Source: Pseudidiomarina halophila (GTDB lineage Bacteria; Pseudomonadota; Gammaproteobacteria; Enterobacterales; Alteromonadaceae). From it: a stretch of DNA of 64,000 nt. The DNA is taken from the NCBI RefSeq assembly GCF_003987215.1, contig NZ_PIPW01000001.1:124001-188000 (forward strand), given 5' to 3'. Shown here in pieces: positions 18,803-27,303 of the stretch (position 1 is the stretch's first letter; each line of letters starts with the position of its first letter). A program made the translations under genes and the position numbers. The notes beneath the pieces were generated by a model. That model saw nothing but the letters and a program-made list of their open reading frames with translations. It searched no databases and had not been told where the DNA came from.

Positions 18803-19744
18803 ATGCAGATTTTGCTAGCTAATCCGCGTGGTTTTTGTGCTGGAGTAGACCGTGCTATCACTATTGTTGAGCGCGCGCTGGAAATTTTTGAGCCACCGAT
18901 TTACGTGCGCCATGAAGTGGTCCACAACAAATATGTGGTCGATTCACTGCGTGATGCCGGCGCCGTATTTGTCGACGAACTGGAAGAAGTTCCGGACGAC
19001 AGTATCGTAATTTTCTCTGCTCACGGAGTATCTCAAGCGGTACGCCTGGAAGCGAAGAACCGTGGTTTGCGGGTGTTTGATGCTACTTGTCCGCTGGTGA
19101 CGAAAGTTCATATGGAAGTGACCCGCGCAAGTCGCAAGGGCCATGAGTGTGTATTAATTGGCCATGCGGGACATCCCGAGGTTGAAGGCACTATGGGCCA
19201 GTACTCAAACACTGAGGGTGGAATTTATCTGGTTGAGTCCGTGGCTGATGTCGCTAAGCTCGAAGTAAAGAATCCGGCGCAACTGCACTATATGAGCCAA
19301 ACGACTTTGTCGGTTGATGATACTGCTGATGTGATTGATGCCCTGCGTGAGAAATTTCCCGAGGTTCAGGGGCCACGTAAGGATGATATTTGCTACGCAA
19401 CGCAAAATCGTCAGGACGCGGTGCGGGAATTAGCTGCTGAAGTTGATTTACTGCTGGTAGTGGGCGCTCGTAACAGCTCGAATTCGAATCGTTTACGTGA
19501 GTTATCAGAGAAAATGGGTACCCGCGCATTTCTTATTGATGATGCCAGTTGCATTGATCAGGAATGGTTAGCTGGTGTTGAGCGAGTCGGTGTAACTGCA
19601 GGTGCCTCAGCTCCAGAGGTATTGGTACAGAATGTCATTAAGCGCTTGCAGGAGTGGGGCGGTAAAACTGTAAACGAGCGTAGTGGTCGCGAAGAGAATA
19701 TTACCTTTTCTATTCCCCCCGAACTAAGAGTTGTAGAACTTTAA
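18803..19744 (+). CDS. ispH: 4-hydroxy-3-methylbut-2-enyl diphosphate reductase (313 aa)
   Basis: Last step of the MEP isoprenoid pathway: the [4Fe-4S] enzyme reduces HMBPP to IPP and DMAPP. The three cluster cysteines are in [13 protein letters not shown] (near residue 12), [11 protein letters not shown] (near 96) and [11 protein letters not shown] (near 197); the substrate-binding TSSNSNRL-type motif appears as [10 protein letters not shown]. Length is normal. Family B copy 2 lies just before its ATG. Confidence 0.97.
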   Translation: MQILLANPRGFCAGVDRAITIVERALEIFEPPIYVRHEVVHNKYVVDSLRDAGAVFVDELEEVPDDSIVIFSAHGVSQAVRLEAKNRGLRVFDATCPLVTKVHMEVTRASRKGHECVLIGHAGHPEVEGTMGQYSNTEGGIYLVESVADVAKLEVKNPAQLHYMSQTTLSVDDTADVIDALREKFPEVQGPRKDDICYATQNRQDAVRELAAEVDLLLVVGARNSSNSNRLRELSEKMGTRAFLIDDASCIDQEWLAGVERVGVTAGASAPEVLVQNVIKRLQEWGGKTVNERSGREENITFSIPPELRVVEL

Positions 19745-19772
19745 CCTGTTTGCCTGCCCATTTTCGTGGTTA

Positions 19773-19794
19773 GGGAGCGCTACTTAGCGCTCCC
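19773..19794. terminator. Shared hairpin between convergent ispH and pilE-like gene
   Basis: A 9-bp perfect stem (GGGAGCGCT at 19773-19781, AGCGCTCCC at 19786-19794) with a 4-nt loop overlaps the stop codon of the minus-strand pilin and lies 29 bp after ispH. There is no T tail on either strand, so it is a possible transcript end or stability hairpin rather than a classical terminator. Confidence 0.5.
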
Positions 19795-20170
19795 AGCATT
19801 CCGCCGGTGTTTTCTGGTCGTTTTGATTAATGGAAATCGTTGTGCAACCAGCGTCATTCTCTTGACTACCTTTGGCCGTCGCTGTCAGTGTATAAGTTTC
19901 AGCAGTCGGATTAGTGACTGAGAAATTATAGTAATCGCTGGTTAAGGTAATACCCAATGTGGCGATATCTGCATAGGCCGGATTCTTCAATCGATGTTCT
20001 TCTTGCGCCATTTGCAGTGTCAGTAACTGACCCATAGCATCAGCACGACGTGCTTCCCGCACATAGTCAACAAAGTTCGGGTAGGAGACAGCAGCGATGA
20101 TGCCAATGATCGCGACAACCACCATCAGCTCTATCAGAGTTACACCGGACTGTTTTAATTTCGCTTGCAT
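19784..20170 (-). CDS. pilE: PilE-like type IV minor pilin (128 aa)
   Basis: Prepilin with short leader MQAKLKQSG cleaved before VTLIELMVVVAIIG, including Glu5 of the mature pilin, then an alpha1 helix and a small globular domain. Two cysteines near the C-terminus (DAGCTTISI and PAECWER) can form the pilin D-region disulfide. The minor pilin PilE primes pilus assembly. It points away from the fimT-pilWXV operon across a 91-bp gap, an unusual position since pilE normally ends that operon. Start ATG is the only sensible one. Confidence 0.9.
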   Translation of the reverse strand: MQAKLKQSGVTLIELMVVVAIIGIIAAVSYPNFVDYVREARRADAMGQLLTLQMAQEEHRLKNPAYADIATLGITLTSDYYNFSVTNPTAETYTLTATAKGSQENDAGCTTISINQNDQKTPAECWER

Positions 20171-20261
20171 TTATTGCCCTTGTCGTCAATGATGAATTTT
20201 TACACTACACTGTAATAATTACTCTAACACTATTAAATACGCTAATCTTGGCGATAACGCA

Positions 20262-20813
20262 ATGCGCTCATCAATTATACGACATGTGAAAAATTTCGCG
20301 GGTTTTACTCTTCTGGAACTCTTAATCACTTTGGTGATTCTGTCTATAGTGCTGGGAGGGGGAGTTCCTATGCTTATCGACCTGGTTAAATCGTCCCGTT
20401 TGAAAGGTTCGGTTAATGATACCTATGCGCTTCTGCAATATGCCCGCTCAGATGCATTACGCAAAGGCGAAGATCGTTACGTGGTGTGGGATCAAAATGG
20501 TGATAAGTGGTGTGCTGCAGTAGCAATAAATGCAGATTGCAATTGTCTGTCGGAAGACTGCAGCATTGATGGCGTATTACGGCAAATAAATAGCGACGAT
20601 TATTCCGGTGTCACTCTCGTGGCTTCGGGTATGGGATCGACCCGATTTGACGGATTACGAGGACTGGCTGGAGGCGGTAACGGTACGGTGCGTTACCAGC
20701 TTCTCGATGGCGGTACAACCGAAGCTGAAGTGCGCGTTGTTGTAAGTGTGTTAGGACGCGTACATTATTGTAAAGAAACAGGCAGTGTTGGTGATTATCC
20801 GGAGTGTGAATAA
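20262..20813 (+). CDS. fimT: FimT/GspH-type pseudopilin (183 aa)
   Basis: Type IV minor pilin. Leader of 14 residues, then the cleavage site G^FTLLELLITLVILSIVLGGG with Glu5, and a GspH/FimT globular domain. Several cysteines (KWCAAVAINADCNCLSEDCS) sit in the middle and near the end. In several bacteria FimT-type pilins bind DNA during natural transformation, so that role is possible. First of four overlapping genes; its stop shares one base with the pilW ATG. Confidence 0.88.
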   Translation: MRSSIIRHVKNFAGFTLLELLITLVILSIVLGGGVPMLIDLVKSSRLKGSVNDTYALLQYARSDALRKGEDRYVVWDQNGDKWCAAVAINADCNCLSEDCSIDGVLRQINSDDYSGVTLVASGMGSTRFDGLRGLAGGGNGTVRYQLLDGGTTEAEVRVVVSVLGRVHYCKETGSVGDYPECE

Positions 20814-21427
20814 TGAATAAACAATATGGGCTATCGCTCGTTGAGTTGATGATCACTATCACGTTGGGTCTTTTGCTGATGGCGGCTTTAACAGCGGTAT
20901 TTTCGAATACGCTAGGGGTAAATTCGCGCAGCCTGAAGTTAAGTCAACTAAATGAAGAAGCGACAGTCGTGATGGATCTTATGGTCGGTGATCTTCGTCG
21001 CGCAGGATACCGCGCTGATGCTGCTGAGCTTATCTATGATCCGGCAAATGCCAGCACAGCATTTAATGATACTGTGAAGGTTTTTAGCAATCCAGATGGG
21101 CTAGCAAATAGTTGTATCGTCTTTAGCTATGATGAAAACAGTGATGGGGAGTACCAGTCTGCGAACGAAGATTTTGGCTATAGATTATTCGGGGGGGGGG
21201 TCTTGCAACGGCGCAGGGCTAGTAATTCCTGCGATGCAGGTGGTTGGGAGGGGTTAACTAAACTTGATTTATTACAAGTCACTGAACTGGAATTTATTTT
21301 AACTGAACAAATGATTAACTTGGTGAATGAACAACGTGTCACTATCACCATGACTGTTGCCCTTCCGAGTGATCCTGAGATTACACGAACTATGGTGTCT
21401 GAGGTGGTAATTCGAAATGCGTTCTAA
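20813..21427 (+). CDS. pilW: PilW-like type IV minor pilin (204 aa), carrying a G10 tract
   Basis: Prepilin with leader MNKQYG cleaved before LSLVELMITITLGLLLMA (Glu5 present), then a PilW-type body. Part of the minor-pilin initiation complex of type IVa pili. It overlaps fimT by one base and pilX by 11. Ten consecutive G at 21191-21200 encode Phe-Gly-Gly-Gly-Val at about codons 126-130. The gene is in frame as given, but loss or gain of one G would truncate the protein. Confidence 0.88.
   Translation: MNKQYGLSLVELMITITLGLLLMAALTAVFSNTLGVNSRSLKLSQLNEEATVVMDLMVGDLRRAGYRADAAELIYDPANASTAFNDTVKVFSNPDGLANSCIVFSYDENSDGEYQSANEDFGYRLFGGGVLQRRRASNSCDAGGWEGLTKLDLLQVTELEFILTEQMINLVNEQRVTITMTVALPSDPEITRTMVSEVVIRNAF
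21191..21200 (+). repeat. Homopolymeric G10 tract inside pilW
   Basis: Ten G in a row, the longest homopolymer I noticed inside a coding region of the window. Such tracts are classic slipped-strand mispairing sites in contingency genes. Here a one-base change would frameshift pilW after about 60 percent of its length. Confidence 0.9.
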
Positions 21428-22553
21428 CCTGACGAATTTGCGTAATATGCGTAATAAAGGCTTTGTAACAGTAACACTAACAGTGTTGCTGCTGGCAATT
21501 ATTATCTTAGTGACGCTTTACACAGCAAAATTCAAAGCGCAAGAGCAACGCATTATGCGCAATCACATGGCGCTGATGGAAGCTCGTATGGTTGGCGATG
21601 CCGCCTTGGAGCAGGTAATCCAGGAAATTGATAAAGATCGCACGAACCTTGACCGCACCTTTTCCGGCGAAATCGGTGGCGCTCCCTATCAGGCGACAAT
21701 TGCCAGTGTAAATTACCCGACGACGTCGCGAGGTAAGGTGAATGTTGTCGAAGTTGAGATCGTTGCAAACTCCGCAGACGGAAGCGCCACTAAGCGAGTA
21801 TTTCAGGACCTTGTGGTCATGTCATTGGTACGAAGTGAGCCTACGGTGCCTCTTGCCATTCGTGGAGCGAGCACGGCGTCGGGCAGTTTCGAGGTGGTTG
21901 CAAATCCTAATGGCGGCGGTGACGGTGTGCCCTTATCAATCTGGTCAGGTGAAGATATAGATGGCAGCGGTTCATTCAGTACGTGTAATCAGCAGGAATA
22001 CGAGTTCGGGGTTTGTGGAACTGATACCTTGAGTGAAAATGGTGATTTTGACATTGATATTTTTGATGAGGATCCTAACTTCCCGGATGACTTGCTCGAT
22101 TTCTTATTTGGCATCCCGGAAAGCCAGTGGGAAACACTTCGTAATAGTGCCGAACAACAACTTACCAGTTGCGCCGGGCTCGACCAAAATACGACAGGTT
22201 TTATCTGGGTTACCGGAGCCTGCTCTATTGGTGCCAATACAACTATCGGTTCTCCGGATGCTCCTGTGATTCTGATTGTTCACAACGGCGACCTCACCAT
22301 GGGTGGTGGTGCTGAGGTGAATGGAATGGTTTTTCAGTTTTCACCAACTGATGATCCAACGCACGGCACCTATGACATCAAACTTAACGGTACCGTAGTA
22401 GTGCATGGCGCTTTGGTTATGAATCAAGCGGTAGAGTTGTCAAACGGTAATTTTACCATTCATTATGACGGTAACCTTTTATCGCAAATGACAACAGAAA
22501 GTGAATTCCTTAGGGTTTACCGAGTAGGAGGTAGTTGGCATGACTTCATGTAA
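21417..22553 (+). CDS. pilX: PilX-like type IV minor pilin (378 aa, long)
   Basis: N-terminus MRSNLTNLRNMRNKG, then FVTVTLTVLLLAIIILVTLYT, matches the PilX_N pattern, which lacks Glu5 as PilX and GspK do. At 378 residues it is about twice the usual PilX length; the extra C-terminal part is acidic and Gly-rich and ends in a repetitive beta-rich stretch (GGGAEVNGMVFQFS, KLNGTVVVHGALVM) resembling filamentous beta-helix surface domains. It overlaps pilW by 11 and pilV by 14 bases, so all are probably coupled. Confidence 0.82.
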   Translation: MRSNLTNLRNMRNKGFVTVTLTVLLLAIIILVTLYTAKFKAQEQRIMRNHMALMEARMVGDAALEQVIQEIDKDRTNLDRTFSGEIGGAPYQATIASVNYPTTSRGKVNVVEVEIVANSADGSATKRVFQDLVVMSLVRSEPTVPLAIRGASTASGSFEVVANPNGGGDGVPLSIWSGEDIDGSGSFSTCNQQEYEFGVCGTDTLSENGDFDIDIFDEDPNFPDDLLDFLFGIPESQWETLRNSAEQQLTSCAGLDQNTTGFIWVTGACSIGANTTIGSPDAPVILIVHNGDLTMGGGAEVNGMVFQFSPTDDPTHGTYDIKLNGTVVVHGALVMNQAVELSNGNFTIHYDGNLLSQMTTESEFLRVYRVGGSWHDFM

Positions 22554-24483
22554 ACGGCTACACAGAGGCTTTACCTTTATTGAGGTATTGGTTGCGTTGG
22601 TAATTATAGCGATTGGTGTCGCGGGGCTGGTTAGTCTTCAGCGGATGTTTATCCAGTCGTCGGAGCGGGCATCATCACGAACAGCTGCAATGGAAGTTGC
22701 GCAAAGGAAAATCGCGCAATTAAGATTCCAGGAGTTCGCCGATTTAGCGGCGGGATCAGAAACCGTAAGTCTAAGTGGAGAACAGTTTAGTTCAAGCTGG
22801 TCGGTAACCAGCCAATACTTCGTTGCCGGAACCTGGGTGACGGCAAGCAGCCCAAGTGCACCAACGCCGCTTCCGGCTGAACCAGATGCAAAAGCGGTTC
22901 TGGTATCAGTAGGTTGGACTGAGCGTGGCGGCGCGAGTGAGAATCTGGAAGTTGAGAGCTGGTTTACTTCTGTTCAGGCGCGTGATGGCGGGCTCGCTGT
23001 CACTCAGCCGGGAGCCAGAGAGCAGCCACAAGTCACCTATAATCCTGGTGCGGCGCCTGAGGTTATCGCCGTGCGTCTCACCGATGACGGTACCGCTGAT
23101 ACCTATCAGGTGAAAGAGACCACAAAACCAACCCCTCAAGTACAAAGACAAGGTGATCGACTACAGGTATCCTTCAACACGGTCACATACAATCAGGCAA
23201 CCCAAACGCAACGAATTGAAGACTTTGCGACAGTAAATTGTGCCTGCCAATTTGATGGACAAGTCGACGGTATTGGTAAAGCTCCGGCTCGATTGACATT
23301 AATCGATGGTGTTTTGATGCTCGATCCTGAAGGTGGTCGCGTGGTGAATAACAAAGTGACTGGGATACCTGAGCCCAAAGTATCCCAGTCACCTTTATGT
23401 TCTATTTGTTGTCGTGATCATCATGACAATACAGAGCTTGTTAACGAGGGCGTGGTTTATCGAAATGATTCATTGAGGACTCAGAGCGGTAATCACCGGC
23501 ACTTTAAGAATGTTGGCGGGTTAGCAGTTGCAGGACAAGGTGAAACCTATGAGGAATCATGCCGTTTACGCCGGGTAAACGGGTTATTTGAAGTTTACCC
23601 GGACTGGCAACTGGAAGCAGTTTCCGTGATGAGTTCAGAGTTTCTGGTCTCTTCGGCATCGAATTTAAATTACTCTGATTATGTACGCAGCGTTGTTAAA
23701 GCATTGGTTCTGGGTCAACAACTTCCAGCTGAACCAAGCGGACGAGGTTTAAATGTAGTTCCCGGGAGATATCAATTGATTGGCCGAGCGATTTACTTGG
23801 ATGACATGAGTAATTCACATTTGACTGCGGTGCGAGCTGCAATCGCGGCGAACGAATCTGACTGGATAGAAAAAGTTCCATTTTATGAAGTAAACCTAAC
23901 ACTTCTGGGTGAATGGGCATCTACTAACTCTGCGGTTGCAGAGGTTTCAAACGAAGCGATCCAGACAATTGTCAATCCTGATCAGGATTATTATGGCACC
24001 TATAGTCGTGGACGAGTACAAGCATTGGATGATGGCACCGCAACAATTCGTATGCAGTCTCAATCGGGGAATGCGAGTATTTTGGCTAACCAAGCGATTC
24101 ACCCGGACGACACTGGATCAAGTAAAACCAGTAGTTTAAATGTTTCGGTCACCTCACAAGTTGATGAAGAAACGGAGCTCTTCAGTGTAACCGGTGATTT
24201 GCGATGTATTACACGTGATAACAAAGGAAATGAGGTTGCCTGCAAATCGAGCGACCTTAATAATCTATCAATTTCTGTATCGAATTTGAATATTTCCTGT
24301 GAGCTTAAGAAAGGAACCGGTAACAGTACGTCCAGTTTTTCATGCGATGGTGTTCCAAGCGGTTCAACGTTTAGTATTAGCTTCAGTTTGTCAGGTGCAA
24401 GCGCATCTATAACACCAAGCACAGTGATAGTTGAGAACTTGTCGCACAACGAAGTCCACAACATTCTGATTGAAATTTTCTGA
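22540..24483 (+). CDS. pilV: PilV-like type IV minor pilin with very long C-terminal region (647 aa)
   Basis: Leader MTSCKRLHRG cleaved before FTFIEVLVALVIIAIGVAGL (Glu5), typical PilV. Usual PilV proteins are about 150-200 aa; here some 450 extra residues follow. They include a Cys/His-rich patch (NCACQ at about 230, LCSICCRDHHDNTE near 285), a middle domain, and a Ser/Thr-rich beta-type end. No PilY1 gene occurs in this cluster, so the extension could be a pilus-tip adhesin part (inference). No frameshift is visible, so it is a single continuous ORF. Confidence 0.82.
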   Translation: MTSCKRLHRGFTFIEVLVALVIIAIGVAGLVSLQRMFIQSSERASSRTAAMEVAQRKIAQLRFQEFADLAAGSETVSLSGEQFSSSWSVTSQYFVAGTWVTASSPSAPTPLPAEPDAKAVLVSVGWTERGGASENLEVESWFTSVQARDGGLAVTQPGAREQPQVTYNPGAAPEVIAVRLTDDGTADTYQVKETTKPTPQVQRQGDRLQVSFNTVTYNQATQTQRIEDFATVNCACQFDGQVDGIGKAPARLTLIDGVLMLDPEGGRVVNNKVTGIPEPKVSQSPLCSICCRDHHDNTELVNEGVVYRNDSLRTQSGNHRHFKNVGGLAVAGQGETYEESCRLRRVNGLFEVYPDWQLEAVSVMSSEFLVSSASNLNYSDYVRSVVKALVLGQQLPAEPSGRGLNVVPGRYQLIGRAIYLDDMSNSHLTAVRAAIAANESDWIEKVPFYEVNLTLLGEWASTNSAVAEVSNEAIQTIVNPDQDYYGTYSRGRVQALDDGTATIRMQSQSGNASILANQAIHPDDTGSSKTSSLNVSVTSQVDEETELFSVTGDLRCITRDNKGNEVACKSSDLNNLSISVSNLNISCELKKGTGNSTSSFSCDGVPSGSTFSISFSLSGASASITPSTVIVENLSHNEVHNILIEIF

Positions 24484-24511
24484 TTATTGAGCCTATTTCA
24501 ATTAAGGAATG

Positions 24512-24549
24512 TGCTACTATCGGGGCACTTAAAACGTTGCCCCGGTAGT
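24512..24549 (+). promoter_or_regulatory. Possible extended -10 promoter and hairpin ahead of ccmA
   Basis: TGCTACTAT (TG at 24512-24513, TACTAT at 24515-24520) looks like an extended -10; no good -35 is seen at normal spacing. It is overlapped by an inverted repeat, ACTATCGGGGCA (24516-24527) with TGCCCCGGTAGT (24538-24549), forming 12 pairs including one G-U. The dyad could be an operator or a 5' leader hairpin. Confidence 0.35.
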
Positions 24550-24563
24550 CGTGCTTATTCATC

Positions 24564-25172
24564 ATGTCGACCCTTTTAACAGTTAAACAGCTAGTCTCAC
24601 AGCGTGCCGGACGCACACTGTTTGCTGACCTTTCGTTCACCTTGCAACATGGCGACGTATTGCATATTGAAGGTGTGAACGGTGCGGGGAAGTCGACGTT
24701 GCTGCGTGCGCTGGTAGGCCTGGTGCAGCTGCAAGGCGGTACCGTTGAGTATCACCACGATGACTGGCGGACGCAGCTGGTGTTCATGGGCCACAAGGCT
24801 GGCATTAAAGCCGAGCTTACCGCGCTTGAAAATGTAACCCTGCAAGCCCGGTTAGACGGGTACGCTGACGTTGACCCATGGCAGCTGCTTGCCACTGTCG
24901 GACTGTTAGGCCTTGAAGATTTGCCCGCGGGGCAGCTATCCGCCGGGCAACAGCGCCGTATAGCCTTGACCCGTTTGTGGTACAGCGCTGCACCGCTATG
25001 GGTGTTAGACGAACCTTTCACTGCGCTTGATAGCGATGGAATAGCACTGTTGCAGCAGCGTTTTGCCGAGCATACTGCAGCAGGCGGCGCGATCATCATG
25101 ACCTCACACCAATCCCTCACCTGGCAACCTGACCAGCTGCAGCGACTCCGTATTAGCGGGGACGACGAATGA
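24564..25172 (+). CDS. ccmA: Heme exporter ATP-binding protein CcmA (202 aa)
   Basis: ABC ATPase of the CcmABCD complex, which releases holo-CcmE for cytochrome c maturation. Walker A is GVNGAGKSTLLRAL near residue 35, the signature is LSAGQQRRIAL near residue 130, and Walker B is LWVLDEPFTALD near 150. Length is normal. First gene of an overlapping nine-gene ccm operon; its stop overlaps the ccmB start by 4 bases. Confidence 0.97.
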   Translation: MSTLLTVKQLVSQRAGRTLFADLSFTLQHGDVLHIEGVNGAGKSTLLRALVGLVQLQGGTVEYHHDDWRTQLVFMGHKAGIKAELTALENVTLQARLDGYADVDPWQLLATVGLLGLEDLPAGQLSAGQQRRIALTRLWYSAAPLWVLDEPFTALDSDGIALLQQRFAEHTAAGGAIIMTSHQSLTWQPDQLQRLRISGDDE

Positions 25173-25852
25173 CACAAGCCTCGAGTTGGACAGCTTTCAG
25201 CACAGTGATGCGGCGCGATCTGATGGTGGTCATGCGGCGGCGCAGTGACGTTCTGAACCCACTGTTGTTTATCCTGATGGTAGTGAGCTTATTTCCCTTA
25301 GCGGTTGGCCCGGGTCCGGATATTCTCGGGCGAATTGCCACTGGAGTGATTTGGGTGGCTGCGCTATTGTCAGCTTTGCTCGGCTCTGAGCGCTTATTCC
25401 GCGATGATTTTCTGGATGGCACCCTTGAGCAGTTAACCTTGTCACCGCACCCGTTGTCCTTACTTGCGGCAGCGAAAATTGTGGTGCACTGGCTCTTGAG
25501 TGGCTTGCCGTTAGTGATCCTCGCACCGATCTGTGCGTTATTACTTAAGCTACCCAGCGAGGCATGGCTAACACTGCTGGCGACGCTGGTAGCAGGTACT
25601 CCGATTTTAAGTGCGATAACAGCGATAGGCGCGGCATTAACTGTCAGCCTCGGTCGCGGTGGTGCGCTGTTAAGTTTGTTGCTATTGCCGCTATTTATCC
25701 CGCTGCTGATTTTTGCGAGTGGAGCCGTGGAAGCGGCGTTAGTGGGTACAGCTGCGTGGCCGCAAGTGTTACTATTAACGGGCCTAAGTCTATTAACCTT
25801 GCTGTTGGCACCTTTTGCGGTTGCGGCGGCGATACGAGTGAGTGTGAATTAG
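25169..25852 (+). CDS. ccmB: Heme exporter membrane protein CcmB (227 aa)
   Basis: Integral inner-membrane subunit with about six hydrophobic helices, partner of CcmA and CcmC. The N-terminus with VMRRDLMVVMRRRSDVLNPL and the segment LLGSERLFRDDFLDGTLEQL are characteristic. Length is normal. The ATG overlaps the ccmA stop. Confidence 0.96.
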   Translation: MTQASSWTAFSTVMRRDLMVVMRRRSDVLNPLLFILMVVSLFPLAVGPGPDILGRIATGVIWVAALLSALLGSERLFRDDFLDGTLEQLTLSPHPLSLLAAAKIVVHWLLSGLPLVILAPICALLLKLPSEAWLTLLATLVAGTPILSAITAIGAALTVSLGRGGALLSLLLLPLFIPLLIFASGAVEAALVGTAAWPQVLLLTGLSLLTLLLAPFAVAAAIRVSVN

Positions 25853-25853
25853 C

Positions 25854-26612
25854 ATGTGGCGTTGGTTACATCCTTACGCAAAACCTGAAGTTGTTTACCG
25901 TCTGCTTGGTCGTTGGTTGCCGTGGGTCGCAGCTGCCGCCGCGCTAACGCTGGGCGCCGGCCTGGTTTGGGGACTGGTGTTCGCACCTGCGGATTATCAG
26001 CAAGGCGATAGCTACCGCATTATTTTTGTGCATGTACCCACAGCAATGTTGTCGATGAGTCTGTATGTCGCGCTGGCTATATCAGCCCTGGTGGGCCGTG
26101 TCTGGCAGTTGAAGATGGCCGATTGGGCACTCGCTGCGATTGCGCCTGTCGGGGCCACTCTTACCTTTATATCGCTGGCAACCGGCGCAATTTGGGGTAA
26201 ACCGATGTGGGGCACCTGGTGGGAATGGGATGCGCGGCTGACGTCGCAGCTGATTTTACTGTTTCTCTACATTGGCGTGCTGGCGCTTTACCATGCCTTT
26301 AGTGACAACCGTAACGGTGCCAAAGCGGCGGGTATTCTCGCTATGGTCGGCGTCATTAACATCCCCATCATCCGCTATTCAGTGGAGTGGTGGAACACTT
26401 TGCACCAGGGCGCCACATTGACCGTATTTGAACGACCGCCAATGGCCAACAGTATGTTGTTTCCGTTGTTAATTTCGATTCTGGGATTTGGCCTGTTGGC
26501 CGCAGCGCTTATTTTTCATCGTATGCGTAATGAGATTTTACGTCAGGAATTGCGCCGGCCATGGGTAAAAAATGAATTTGGCAAGGAACTCAATGAGGCG
26601 GAGCGGACCTAA
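25854..26612 (+). CDS. ccmC: Heme lyase/exporter subunit CcmC (252 aa)
   Basis: Six-helix inner-membrane protein that loads heme onto CcmE. The tryptophan-rich WWD-type signature GKPMWGTWWEWDARLTSQLI lies near residue 115; two conserved His flank it (FVHVPTAML and WWNTLHQGATL). Length is normal. It follows ccmB by one base and overlaps ccmD by one. Confidence 0.97.
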   Translation: MWRWLHPYAKPEVVYRLLGRWLPWVAAAAALTLGAGLVWGLVFAPADYQQGDSYRIIFVHVPTAMLSMSLYVALAISALVGRVWQLKMADWALAAIAPVGATLTFISLATGAIWGKPMWGTWWEWDARLTSQLILLFLYIGVLALYHAFSDNRNGAKAAGILAMVGVINIPIIRYSVEWWNTLHQGATLTVFERPPMANSMLFPLLISILGFGLLAAALIFHRMRNEILRQELRRPWVKNEFGKELNEAERT

Positions 26613-26812
26613 TGGCATTCGATAGTTGGCAAGCATTTATTGAAATGGGCGGCTATGGCTTTTATGTCTGGTTGGCATTTGGTATTAGTTTTTTTGCTAT
26701 CGCTGTACTTGTAATTAACGGGTTGCGGGCACGTACGAAGCTGCAGCGCGAGTTTGATAAAGAGCAACGGCGACAACAGCGCCTGGCACAACGGAAGAAA
26801 GAGGTATCCTAG
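26612..26812 (+). CDS. ccmD: Heme exporter small subunit CcmD (66 aa)
   Basis: Small single-span membrane protein of the CcmABCD complex. [19 protein letters not shown] is the typical CcmD helix, followed by a basic cytoplasmic tail ([20 protein letters not shown]). Position between ccmC and ccmE and length confirm it. Confidence 0.95.
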   Translation: MAFDSWQAFIEMGGYGFYVWLAFGISFFAIAVLVINGLRARTKLQREFDKEQRRQQRLAQRKKEVS

Positions 26813-27303
26813 TGGCTATGAATCCCCGAAGAAAAAGACGATTGCTGTGGGCACTTGGCTTAATTGCCGGGGTCGCGGTAGCCTTTAGTATTATTTTGTA
26901 TGCGCTGTCACAAAATATTGATCTGTTCTACACCCCGACTGAAGTGGTTGAAGGTAAGGGCAAAGATGCAGTGAAGCCAGCCGTTGGGCAACGCTTGCGT
27001 ATTGGTGGCATGGTTGTGGAAGATTCGGTGAAACGTAATCAGGAGACCCTCGAGGTTGAGTTCCTGGTCACTGATATTGGACCTGAAGTGAAGATTTTGT
27101 ACACCGGCATACTGCCGGATTTATTCCGTGAAGGACAGGGTATCGTTGCGCAGGGAGTGATGATTGAACCTACCGTTATGAAAGCCACGGAAGTTTTGGC
27201 CAAACATGACGAAGAATACATGCCGCCCGAGCTTGCTGAGCAAATGAAGGGCATCAAACACGTCAACCCGAACCAACCTGATGCGTTCGAAGGAAATCAA
27301 TGA
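26812..27303 (+). CDS. ccmE: Periplasmic heme chaperone CcmE (163 aa)
   Basis: Membrane-anchored OB-fold chaperone that binds heme covalently and passes it to CcmF. The heme-binding His is in [13 protein letters not shown] (His about 132). An N-terminal anchor follows [14 protein letters not shown]. The start is GTG at 26812, 7 nt after GAGG and overlapping the ccmD stop; ATG two codons later (26818), giving MNPRRKRR, is an equally good family match. Length is normal. Confidence 0.95.
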   Translation: MAMNPRRKRRLLWALGLIAGVAVAFSIILYALSQNIDLFYTPTEVVEGKGKDAVKPAVGQRLRIGGMVVEDSVKRNQETLEVEFLVTDIGPEVKILYTGILPDLFREGQGIVAQGVMIEPTVMKATEVLAKHDEEYMPPELAEQMKGIKHVNPNQPDAFEGNQ

